A DNA stretch of 59,111 nt, taken from positions 1 through 59,111 of the forward strand of contig NZ_PDWS01000026.1 of the NCBI RefSeq assembly GCF_010093305.1. The letters run 5' to 3'. The notes under the pieces were generated by a model. That model was not told the origin of the DNA, searched no databases, and saw only the letters and a program-made list of their open reading frames with translations. A program made the position numbers and the translations under genes. Positions within the stretch are counted from its first letter, which is position 1. Every line of letters begins with the position of its first letter. Positions 53,380 through 59,111 of the stretch are shown here, in pieces. This stretch comes from Pseudoxanthomonas sacheonensis (GTDB lineage: Bacteria > Pseudomonadota > Gammaproteobacteria > Xanthomonadales > Xanthomonadaceae).

Positions 53380-55512
53380 ATGGAATCCACCACCGATGCC
53401 GCGTTGCAGACGCGCTACGTGCTGAAGGACGGCGACAGCTTCCTGGTCGCCAACAGCCTGGGCAACGTCGTGTCCCTCAGCGAGGGCTTCTTCATCCAGG
53501 ACACGCGCATCCTGTCGGCCTATCAACTGCTGCTGGGCGACCAGGAGCCGGCGCTGCTCAGCGCAGCGGTCACCCAGGACAACGTGCTGTTCGTCGCCCA
53601 CATGACCAATCGCGCGCTGTCGGCGCTTGACGAAATGGGTGCGCCCGAAGGGCTTATCCACCTGACCCGCAGCCGCTTCCTGTGCAAGGAACGCATATTC
53701 GAACGCATCACCTGCGTCAATTACGGAGCCCGGCCCGCACGCCTGCCTTTGCGGTTCCGCTTGGCCGCGGACTTCGTGGACATGTTCGAAGTGCGCGGCA
53801 GCAAACGCTCCGCGCGCGGTCGCCTGTTCGAGTCCGAGACCGGCGACTGGGGATACGGTTTCCGCTACGAGGGACTCGACGCCGTGGTGCGCACGTCGTC
53901 GGTGCTTTTCTCGCGTACGCCGCGGTTCCTGGAGTCCGGCTTGCTGGAATTGGCCGTGGCGCTGGAGCCGGGCGGCAGCGACGAGCTGTACGTCGAGATA
54001 GGCGCGATGCCGGAAGGCACGCCGACGCGCGAACGGTACCGCGACGAAGCCGCGACCGCACGGCGGCGCATGCGGCGGCGGCAGCGGCGCGGCGCACGGG
54101 TGGCCAGCGGCGGCCCGCTGTTCGACCAGTGGATGCGCCGTTCCCGCTCGGACCTGGCGCTGTTAACCAGCGAACTGGAAACGGGCCCTTATCCTTACGC
54201 CGGAATCCCCTGGTTCTCCACGCCGTTCGGACGCGATGCGGTGATCACCGCGCTGCAGACTCTGTGGCTGGATCCCGCGTTGGCCAAAGGAGTGCTCAGC
54301 TTCCTGGCCAAGCACCAGGCGCAGGAAGACTCGCCTTTTCTGGATGCGGCGCCCGGCAAGATCCTGCACGAAACGCGGAAGGGCGAGATGTCCGCATTGA
54401 AGGAGCTTCCTTTCGGCCTCTACTACGGCGGCGTCGATACCACTCCGCTGTTCATCGCACTGGCCGGCGCCTATCTGCGGCGTACCGGCGACGTAGCCAC
54501 CATTCGGGCGCTATGGCCGGCATTGCTGGCGGCCATCCAATGGATAGAGCGCGTTTGCGACTCGCACCCCAACGGCTTTCTCGCCTATGCGCGCGCCAGC
54601 GAGCGGGGCCTGGCCAACCAGGGCTGGAAGGACAGCGGCGATTCGGTCTTCCATGCCGATGGCCGGCTTGCGCAGGGCCCCATCGCGCTGGTGGAGGTGC
54701 AAGGCTACGTCTATGCCGCCTTGCGCACCATGGCCGAACTGGGCGAGATGGCCGATCTGGACGAACGCTGGGACCCGGATGCGGCCGCGCGATGGAATCT
54801 GCGCGCAGACGAACTGCGCGCCGCGGTGGAAAAACTGTTCTGGATGGAGGACGCCGGCTATTACGGCATGGCCGTGGACGGCGCCGGCGAGCTGTGCGCC
54901 GTGCGCGCGAGCAATGCGGGCCATCTGCTTTTCGTCGGGCTGCCCTCTGCCGAGCGCGCGGCGAGCGTCGCGGAGAAACTGATGTCGCCTGCTTTTTTCT
55001 CGGGTTGGGGAGTGCGCACGGTGGCGCGCGGCGAAGCGCGCTTCAATCCCATCTCCTACCACAACGGGTCGGTATGGCCGCACGACTCCGCCTTGTGCGC
55101 CTTCGGCATGGCGCGCCAGGGCGTGCGCGGAGCGGCCAACCTGCTGCTGCGCGGGGCATTCGAAGCTGCGGTCCATTTCGACATGCGGGTGCCGGAGCTG
55201 TTCTGCGGCTTCTCGCGGACACAGGGCGCGCCGCCCGTGGCCTATCCCATCGCCTGTCTGCCGCAGGCCTGGGCGGCGGGGTCCGGGCTGATGCTCCTTC
55301 AAGCGTGCCTGGGCGTCGAGATCGACGGCGGTTCGCACACCATCCATGTACACCGTCCGGAACTTCCGCAGGGTATCCAGGATGTCGTCATCACCGGCCT
55401 TGCGGTGGGAGAACACCGCGTGGATCTGGCGTTCCGCAAAATGGGCGACCGCGTGGCCGCCTTCCTCGATGCCGACGATAACGGACAAGTCTCGCTGCAG
55501 ATCCGCAATTGA
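53380..55512 (+). CDS. Glycogen-debranching-type enzyme (amylo-alpha-1,6-glucosidase)
   Basis: This 710-residue enzyme has an N-terminal beta-sandwich domain of the GDE_N type (~10-230, 'SFLVANSLGNVVSLSEGFF', 'QDTRILSAYQLLLG') and an (alpha/alpha)6-barrel catalytic domain (~250-690). Signatures include 'PWFSTPFGRDAVITALQTLW', 'YYGGVDTTPLFIALAGAYL', 'NQGWKDSGDSVFHADG', 'NPISYHNGSVWPHDSALCAFG' and 'ACLPQAWAAGSG'. The family cleaves alpha-1,6 or related linkages in alpha-glucans. The start is 4 bases after the GT4 stop. No glycogen synthase or branching gene is nearby, so the substrate may be a solute-linked glucan. Confidence 0.93.
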   Translation: MESTTDAALQTRYVLKDGDSFLVANSLGNVVSLSEGFFIQDTRILSAYQLLLGDQEPALLSAAVTQDNVLFVAHMTNRALSALDEMGAPEGLIHLTRSRFLCKERIFERITCVNYGARPARLPLRFRLAADFVDMFEVRGSKRSARGRLFESETGDWGYGFRYEGLDAVVRTSSVLFSRTPRFLESGLLELAVALEPGGSDELYVEIGAMPEGTPTRERYRDEAATARRRMRRRQRRGARVASGGPLFDQWMRRSRSDLALLTSELETGPYPYAGIPWFSTPFGRDAVITALQTLWLDPALAKGVLSFLAKHQAQEDSPFLDAAPGKILHETRKGEMSALKELPFGLYYGGVDTTPLFIALAGAYLRRTGDVATIRALWPALLAAIQWIERVCDSHPNGFLAYARASERGLANQGWKDSGDSVFHADGRLAQGPIALVEVQGYVYAALRTMAELGEMADLDERWDPDAAARWNLRADELRAAVEKLFWMEDAGYYGMAVDGAGELCAVRASNAGHLLFVGLPSAERAASVAEKLMSPAFFSGWGVRTVARGEARFNPISYHNGSVWPHDSALCAFGMARQGVRGAANLLLRGAFEAAVHFDMRVPELFCGFSRTQGAPPVAYPIACLPQAWAAGSGLMLLQACLGVEIDGGSHTIHVHRPELPQGIQDVVITGLAVGEHRVDLAFRKMGDRVAAFLDADDNGQVSLQIRN

Positions 55513-55715
55513 TCTTGCCATCTCCGGAATGCGTTGAAGCACGCTCATGTCACGCCCATCCCGCAGATCGATCAGTGCCCCGAATGCAGGTCGAAACCGG
55601 CGACGTTGGCGCGATCGCGGGCCAGCCACACCTTCCCTGTCCATGCATTAACGCATGAGTTCGCCTCAAGCCGAAGCAACTGGCTTCATGTATTGCCAGG
55701 CTCCGGCAGCATTGC
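55513..55715. other. Intergenic region between the trehalose operon and the integron-like region
   Basis: About 200 bases with no gene-like frame. No clear integron recombination site is seen here; GCCTAGC at 55713 resembles a core site by chance. I take this as the approximate outer boundary of the cassette-derived region. Confidence 0.45.
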
Positions 55716-56225
55716 CTAGCGGATATCCTGTCTTTCCATAAGGGTGTCGGCATGCCTGTGGACGACACGCCAGCCTTCTGCCTCGCGCCGGAAGATGGTG
55801 GTCACGCGGTAGTCCCGCTTCGAAACTTCCGGCTGTCCAGGGCGGCGATAGCGGATATGTTCGTACTGCACGATGTAGGCGAAGTCGCCGCTGACAGCCG
55901 TTTGGATCTGCTCGATGGTCTTGGAACCGTCGGAGCCGAGGAACTGGGAGCTCGCCCAGTCGAGCCTTGAGCCGACATCGCTCCAGCCTTTCGCCGTAGG
56001 GCCGCCAGCCGCACCCGACAGCGTCGCATCATCCGAATGCGACCAAAGCGCCTTCACCGCCTCTGGCTTGCCGTTATAGAACGATGTCGCCGCATCGGCG
56101 TATTTGCCGAGCATGGCCTGCAACTCCGCGTCGGGTACCGACTGCACTGAAGTTTCTGCGGCGGAACCTGTATACGCCGCGGCAAGGAGGGCGGCTGCGA
56201 AAACAAAGGAACGCAACGATTTCAT
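55716..56225 (-). CDS. Exported SnoaL/NTF2-like (DUF4440) protein
   Basis: This 169-residue protein has a Sec leader ('MKSLRSFVFAAALLAAAYTG') and an NTF2-like fold: 'LQAMLGKYADAATSFYNGKP', 'VKALWSHSDDATLSGAAGG', 'DFAYIVQYEHIRYR' and 'RVTTIFRREAEGWRVVHRHAD'. This fold (SnoaL/DUF4440) includes isomerases and calcium/calmodulin-kinase association-type modules; function cannot be told. It lies just beyond a decayed attC and on the same strand as the cassettes, so it may be an old cassette gene. Confidence 0.85.
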   Translation of the reverse strand: MKSLRSFVFAAALLAAAYTGSAAETSVQSVPDAELQAMLGKYADAATSFYNGKPEAVKALWSHSDDATLSGAAGGPTAKGWSDVGSRLDWASSQFLGSDGSKTIEQIQTAVSGDFAYIVQYEHIRYRRPGQPEVSKRDYRVTTIFRREAEGWRVVHRHADTLMERQDIR

Positions 56226-56252
56226 GTTCGGCTCCCGGTAGTGTTGGAACGA

Positions 56253-56312
56253 TGCTTGACCCCTGAATCAAGTAGAGCCGCGATGCGGCTTCGGAATGGA
56301 TGAATCGACGGG
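56253..56312 (-). repeat. Decayed integron attC site
   Basis: Read on the plus strand: GCTTGACCCCTGAATCAAG, TAGAGCCGCGATGCGGCTTC, GGAATGGATGAATCGACGGG. Compared with the good site at 57460-57518, the segments ACCCCTGA, GAGCCGCGA.GCGG.TTCGG and AATGGAT are conserved, but the terminal GTTAGGC core is degraded. Position at the 3' end of the DNA-glycosylase gene is exactly where an attC belongs. Confidence 0.65.
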
Positions 56313-56747
56313 CGCCACCGGCGCCCGCTCCCATGATGCCACCGGGCCTTGACGTACACGAAACGACGGATGGCAAACCGGTGTTCTTATGCTACGCCAG
56401 CGGGAGCACAGGCCGGGGCTGCGAATGGCGAGCTTCTGCAGCAAATGGCTCCATTCGCGATCGATCTGACCAACGGTAACCGGAATGGGCTCGATGGCCC
56501 GGACCGGGCCGATCTTGCTGCGGTCGAACGCATAGCCGCGCGCCGTCGCCTCGGCATGAACGCTGGCCAGGTAGGAGTTCATTGCCGACAGCGGAAACGG
56601 ATGCGCTCTGAAACGCTCGAGCTGCGGATGATGCTTGTAACCGCGGGTCTCTCCGCGAAGAACCGCACGCGCAAGCAGCCCTTCCCGCCAAAGCGCGACC
56701 AGGCCTTGCGGGTCCAGGTATTTGGGATGCAACGACCAGAGCCGCAT
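56268..56747 (-). CDS. Pyrimidine-dimer DNA glycosylase-like protein (Pyr_excise family), probable cassette gene
   Basis: This 159-residue protein has the family opening 'MRLWSLHPKYLDPQGLVALWREGLLARA'-type sequence (MRLWSLHPKYLD, then GLVALWREGLLA), 'GYKHHPQLERFR', 'LSAMNSYLASVHAEATARGY', 'VGQIDREWSHLLQKLAIRSP' and 'HPSFRVRQGPVASWE'. That matches the T4 endonuclease V-related group, which excises UV-induced cyclobutane dimers (the T4 enzyme is about 138 aa). The stop falls inside a decayed attC site, as in integron cassettes. Catalytic competence is not shown; the N-terminal Thr of the T4 enzyme is not obvious here. Confidence 0.78.
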   Translation of the reverse strand: MRLWSLHPKYLDPQGLVALWREGLLARAVLRGETRGYKHHPQLERFRAHPFPLSAMNSYLASVHAEATARGYAFDRSKIGPVRAIEPIPVTVGQIDREWSHLLQKLAIRSPGLCSRWRSIRTPVCHPSFRVRQGPVASWERAPVAPVDSSIPKPHRGST

Positions 56748-56912
56748 GTGACACCCGATGGGTTTGACTCGAGAGGCGGCATGCTCTCTCGATGGAAGGT
56801 CAAGTATCGCTGGCGCGGTGGCTGTGGGCGATGGGGCACCACGGTCAGGCCTTCGATCCGCACCACGTCAGTCAGCTACCGTTGGCGGTCCGAGTTCAAC
56901 CCGTTCCACCCC

Positions 56913-57146
56913 TCAGGAGTTGCCCGACACGATCTTGATCATGGCGAAGGGTTCGGTCCCGAAGCAGACAACGCCGATGACAATTCCGGCCTTCGAGGTC
57001 GCTTGAACGATAGGCACCTGCTTCGCGGATTCCATGATGGCCCGGACAACACACGTCCACCCCAAAGCCGAATACACGACTGCAACCGTCCCGCTTCCCG
57101 ACGACCAAAATCCGATCAGACCATGACTACTTGACGGAGGAGTCAT
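56913..57146 (-). CDS. Small hydrophobic protein, possible cassette gene
   Basis: This 77-residue frame starts at the ATG at 57146 immediately after an attC fragment, as cassette genes do. Two hydrophobic segments are visible ('GTVAVVYSALGWTCVV' ~19-34 and 'AGIVIGVVCFG' ~53-63). I recognise no family. About 165 bases downstream, before the DNA-glycosylase gene, hold no intact recombination site. The longer frame starting at 57344 runs through the neighbouring gene in another phase. Coding status is likely but not certain. Confidence 0.5.
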   Translation of the reverse strand: MTPPSSSHGLIGFWSSGSGTVAVVYSALGWTCVVRAIMESAKQVPIVQATSKAGIVIGVVCFGTEPFAMIKIVSGNS

Positions 57147-57148
57147 AC

Positions 57149-57162
57149 ATGAATTGTTAGGC
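57149..57162 (-). repeat. Truncated attC (one core end only)
   Basis: ATGAATTGTTAGGC on the plus strand is the simple-site end that also closes the intact site at 58470-58582 (GAATTGTTAGGC). The partner arm and central stem are missing, so the attC of the glycine-zipper cassette has been cut by a deletion or rearrangement. The TAA stop of that gene lies inside the core. Confidence 0.7.
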
Positions 57163-57441
57163 CCCGTCGCCATCGCTGTCCCGGCCGCCCTCAGCGTCTC
57201 GTCCGGACTCGCCATTCTTGCCGGATTGTCTACTGGATAGCGCAAATGCGATCGCAACACCAATGCAAATACCAAAGCCAATACCCAAAGCCAGATTGTC
57301 CAGGGCAACGCCAAATGCCGCACCGATTGCGACACCCAGAGCAATGCCGATACCTAAATAGCTGGTCTTCTCTTCGTTGCCATTGCCCTGAATGCTAGTG
57401 CCTAGATAGCTGGTTTTCTTTTTGTTGCGGTTGCCGTACAT
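57157..57441 (-). CDS. Glycine-zipper membrane protein (integron cassette)
   Basis: This 94-residue protein has a polar N-terminus with a direct duplication ('GNRNKKKTSYLGTSI' then 'GNGNEEKTSYLGIGI'), a Gly/Ala/Ile-rich stretch with GxxxG spacing ('GIALGVAIGAAFGVALDNLALGIGFGICIGVAIA' region, ~30-65, two helices) and an acidic hydrophilic tail ('GKNGESGRDAEGGRDSDGDG'). The glycine-zipper pattern suggests tightly packed helices or oligomers in the membrane. It lies directly after an intact attC (57460-57518). Function unknown; lower GC use than the host genome supports a transferred cassette. Confidence 0.8.
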   Translation of the reverse strand: MYGNRNKKKTSYLGTSIQGNGNEEKTSYLGIGIALGVAIGAAFGVALDNLALGIGFGICIGVAIAFALSSRQSGKNGESGRDAEGGRDSDGDGA

Positions 57442-57459
57442 GCGATCTACCTCCTGGGG

Positions 57460-57518
57460 GCCTAACCCCTGACACAGCCGAGCCGCGAAGCGGTTTCGGC
57501 TTGAATGGATTGTTAGGC
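57460..57518 (-). repeat. Integron attC site (59 bp)
   Basis: On the plus strand the site runs GCCTAACCCCTGACACAGCC, GAGCCGCGAAGCGGTTTCGG, CTTGAATGGATTGTTAGGC. Terminal GCCTAAC and GTTAGGC cores face each other across an imperfect stem, with the tell-tale TTCAAGCC/GGCTTGAA arm. Orientation places cassette genes on the minus strand with attC at their 3' ends. It is the 3' site of the 57554-57961 cassette. Confidence 0.93.
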
Positions 57519-57553
57519 CCCGCTACTAGCAGATACCAGGCCATGTGTGATCT

Positions 57554-57961
57554 TTATAGGTTGAGCAGATGGATATGGTTGCGCAAAGGCTCAGAAGGGG
57601 CGCACGTGGCAACGGACTCAAGCAAGGCTATAGCCATTTCGCTGTGATCGGGGCCCAGGCCTCTTTGATGCAGTTCAATGATCTCGCGGAACCGTCCAAC
57701 GGAGATGTTTGACTCTTTTGTGTAGGTGTACTGGTCATGCGAGATGTTGCGGATTAGGGTGCTAACAATTCTCCGAATGCCGGTGTGGTTAGTGCGAGAA
57801 AATGCGAATGACCAAAGATCCCCGCTTGAGTCAATTACATGGACAGTCTTGTTGTTAATCCTGTTGTGACGAGTCTGCATGATGGCGTCTACAAAGACTC
57901 CATCAAACTCCGTCAGTACGAAGAGATTTTGCTGTCTAACCTCAATTATCGGAGTCTTCAT
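57554..57961 (-). CDS. Unknown protein in an integron cassette
   Basis: This 135-residue soluble protein occupies its cassette fully: ATG a few bases after one attC (57967-58026), stop about 36 bases before the next (57460-57518). 'VRQQNLFVLTEFDGVFVDAI', 'RINNKTVHVIDSSGDLWSFAF' and 'GRFREIIELHQRGLG' are visible; no transmembrane segment or known motif. Base composition is markedly less GC-rich than chromosomal neighbours, as is usual for cassettes. I do not recognise a family. Confidence 0.82.
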   Translation of the reverse strand: MKTPIIEVRQQNLFVLTEFDGVFVDAIMQTRHNRINNKTVHVIDSSGDLWSFAFSRTNHTGIRRIVSTLIRNISHDQYTYTKESNISVGRFREIIELHQRGLGPDHSEMAIALLESVATCAPSEPLRNHIHLLNL

Positions 57962-57966
57962 TGCGG

Positions 57967-58026
57967 ACCTGGCGCCTGAATTAAGCCGAGCCGCGAAGTG
58001 GCTTCGGCTTGAATGGATTGTTAGGT
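57967..58026 (-). repeat. Integron attC site (60 bp, one core degenerate)
   Basis: On the plus strand: ACCTGGCGCCTGAATTAAGC, CGAGCCGCGAAGTGGCTTCG, GCTTGAATGGATTGTTAGGT. The right core (GTTAGGT) and the stem match the neighbouring site closely; the left core has ACCTGGC in place of GCCTAAC. It is the 3' site of the 58052-58453 cassette. Confidence 0.88.
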
Positions 58027-58051
58027 CGCAGTCCGGGCATTTTGCTTGCGA

Positions 58052-58453
58052 TCACCACAGCCGCCACCACGGTTTTGCGGTGCTTTTTGCCGCATCTGGG
58101 TAGACGATCTTCTCAGACTGTGGGTCGTAGAAGGCAATCCCGTGCTTCTTAGCCAGCTGAGAGACAAGAGTGCCAACGTAGTCGGCCTTTGGCCACACGC
58201 AGCACATAATTATGTGTCCATCAGATCGGTCGAATGCGATGCTCCACGGGCACAGGTCGAAGTCGCCGACCTCATCCTCAGGGATCGCATCTATCTCAGG
58301 GTGCTGCGCCGTCAGCTCTGCATAGAATGCAGCTATGCCAGGGTGAGGCACCACTCCTGATGTATCTCCGTCGCAAAGGCGGATGTGGAGCGCGCTAGCC
58401 TCCTCGTCGCTGAGACGCACTGCGGTGTTCCAGACGCTGTAATCACAACTCAC
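58052..58453 (-). CDS. Cassette-borne protein of unknown function
   Basis: This 133-residue protein starts at a GTG with GGGAGG 7-8 bases upstream. It begins 'MSCDYSVWNTAVRLSDEEAS' and contains 'GVVPHPGIAAFYAELTAQHP', 'DFDLCPWSIAFDRSDGHIIM' and 'WPKADYVGTLVSQLAKKHG'. From memory this resembles a protein family seen repeatedly in integron cassettes, without known function; that cannot be verified here. It is soluble and Trp/Cys-containing. It is flanked by attC sites on both sides. Confidence 0.85.
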   Translation of the reverse strand: MSCDYSVWNTAVRLSDEEASALHIRLCDGDTSGVVPHPGIAAFYAELTAQHPEIDAIPEDEVGDFDLCPWSIAFDRSDGHIIMCCVWPKADYVGTLVSQLAKKHGIAFYDPQSEKIVYPDAAKSTAKPWWRLW

Positions 58454-58469
58454 GGGCTACCTCCCTGCG

Positions 58470-58582
58470 GCCTAACGCCTGAGTTAAGCCGACCCGTGGC
58501 GGGACGGCGGATGCGCGCAAGCGTAGCGCAAAGCACGTAGCGGACGCCACGACACGGGGTCGGCTTGAACGAATTGTTAGGC
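58470..58582 (-). repeat. Integron attC site (113 bp)
   Basis: Left core GCCTAAC at 58470-58476 with CGCCTGAGTTAAGCCGACCC after it; right core GTTAGGC at 58576-58582 preceded by GGGGTCGGCTTGAACGAATT. The arms GAGTTAAGCCGACCCGTG and CACGGGGTCGGCTTGAAC pair through a variable central loop, the canonical long attC form. It is the 3' site of the YCII-like cassette. Confidence 0.95.
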
Positions 58583-58596
58583 CGCGCACCGGAGCA

Positions 58597-58899
58597 CTAG
58601 TCGCGCGGTAGCTCACGAATCTCTACTGTGCCGCCTGCCTCATAGACAGGGTTGTCTGAAAGAAAGGATTGAGCCTGTTGAAGGCTGGCGGCACGCAGGC
58701 GGATGTAACCGGAAAGATGCTCGCTGCCTGCTCCAGGCTGGCCGGTCTTGCGAAAGGCAAGACCTTTGCCAATGGCACTGCCTCCATCAAAGAGCCCACT
58801 TTTCTGGAGAAGCGTAAAGTAGTTGTCCCAAGCGAAAGAATCATTTGCGGCCGCCGGGTCCGTGGAATCGCTATGCATCAGCAAGATGTAGTCATTCAT
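58597..58899 (-). CDS. YCII-like (DGPF) domain protein, first cassette
   Basis: This 100-residue protein has the YCII-related fold: 'MNDYILLMHSDSTD', 'WDNYFTLLQKSGLFDGGSAI', 'GYIRLRAASLQQAQSFLSDN' and 'YEAGGTVEIRELP'. The family is a small ferredoxin-like fold sometimes acting in dechlorination-like or lyase reactions, usually without known substrate. The ATG at 58899 has GGAG upstream at ideal spacing; a GTG at 58914 is also in frame. It lies nearest the putative attI, so it would be the most strongly expressed and most recently inserted cassette if the integron is active. Confidence 0.85.
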   Translation of the reverse strand: MNDYILLMHSDSTDPAAANDSFAWDNYFTLLQKSGLFDGGSAIGKGLAFRKTGQPGAGSEHLSGYIRLRAASLQQAQSFLSDNPVYEAGGTVEIRELPRD

Positions 58900-58929
58900 A
58901 TCTTGAGACTCCACGAATTCTCTTGTGCG

Positions 58930-58995
58930 GCCTAACGCCTTATGTCTTTCGATTGCCCTACTGTAGTTGTCGAGAGCCCGGCGTGCGCGCCCGAT
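58930..58995 (-). other. Putative attI recombination site
   Basis: GCCTAAC at 58930-58936 is the core. What follows on the plus strand lacks an attC stem arm or a second core before the window end. Read leftward, GTAGGGCAATCG followed by a short run and GTTAGGC echoes the class 1 attI pattern (AGCAGGGCAGTCG ... GTTAGGC). That, and its position before the first cassette, suggest attI. The integrase gene should lie beyond the window. Confidence 0.5.
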
Positions 58996-59111
58996 AACGC
59001 CTCGGTGTCAGCAGCACCGTAATTCAGCAGGGGCCGCACGCCGGATCTCGCGCCCTGCGCCCGGACAGTTGGACGAGGTTTCCCTCGAACTGATAAGCGT
59101 GGGCCTCGGGC
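58996..59111. other. Right-end sequence, unassigned
   Basis: This GC-rich stretch returns to chromosomal composition. A 28-codon minus-strand frame (59024-59110, ending in TGA) is open to the window edge, with residues 'AYQFEGNLVQLSGRRARDP', and could be the 3' end of a gene outside the window, but I cannot identify it. No integrase motif is visible. Confidence 0.3.

Noticed and set aside
55709..55719. GCCTAGC near the end of the NTF2-like gene as a cassette core
   Set aside because: It differs from the core, lies in the wrong orientation and has no pairing arm.
58942..59021. A 26-codon plus-strand frame that might be an integrase start
   Set aside because: It ends after 26 codons and shows no recombinase motif.

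Overview
The window is GC-rich chromosomal DNA of a gammaproteobacterium, most likely from the order Xanthomonadales (Lysobacter-like). This rests on the pilG-pilI-pilJ-chpA cluster next to gshB-tonB, the secreted S8 protease, the separated MacB-type ATPase and permease, Xanthomonadaceae-style interspersed palindromes, and a chromosomal integron at the right end. It is inferred from gene content and style; no database search was made. The left end is a contig end: bases 99-169 are a mutated Illumina P5/Nextera adapter, so the first ~169 bases are not genome and lemA is cut off.

Layout. 0.2-5 kb: lemA (truncated), terC, dgkA, an SGNH lipoprotein, a VOC protein and a secreted subtilisin. 5-12 kb: isoaspartyl peptidase, then a leftward regulator-sensor-transporter block (OmpR-type regulator, histidine kinase, MacA-like adaptor, ABC ATPase, ABC permease) whose transporter genes are coupled by ATGA overlaps. 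12-18 kb: small housekeeping genes (DUF486, DUF962, mazG, cysQ, nudE, bioA, rsmE, an EF-hand protein) and a MITE-like element with 11-bp terminal inverted repeats. 18-30 kb: the Pil-Chp chemosensory system that controls type IV pili (pilG, pilI, pilJ, a 2101-residue chpA, a CheB-like protein without catalytic residues, a CheW-like ChpC). 30-35 kb: gshB, tonB and a CHASE-GGDEF-EAL protein.

35-46 kb is a stress or detoxification island: flavodoxin and aldo/keto reductase divergent from a LysR regulator, then a seven-gene leftward operon (two alpha/beta hydrolases, SDR, cupin, carboxymuconolactone-decarboxylase-like protein, two more aldo/keto reductases). Most of its products carry export signals. 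It is divergent from a membrane protein-TetR pair whose promoter holds a perfect operator palindrome. 46-49 kb: a DUF4406 protein, an unknown secreted protein, a LytS/LytTR two-component pair and a CBS-domain protein. 50-55.5 kb: a trehalose/alpha-glucan operon (otsB, otsA, GT4 glycosyltransferase, glycogen-debranching-type enzyme).

55.7-59.1 kb is the distal part of an integron cassette array running leftward from a putative attI near 58930. Three clear attC sites, one attC fragment and one decayed attC separate small genes, all on the minus strand: YCII-like, two unknown proteins, a glycine-zipper membrane protein, a small hydrophobic ORF and a pyrimidine-dimer DNA glycosylase-like protein. 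The integrase gene is not in the window. This array, the Pil-Chp system lacking adaptation enzymes, and the exported redox/hydrolase operon are the parts most worth a second look.
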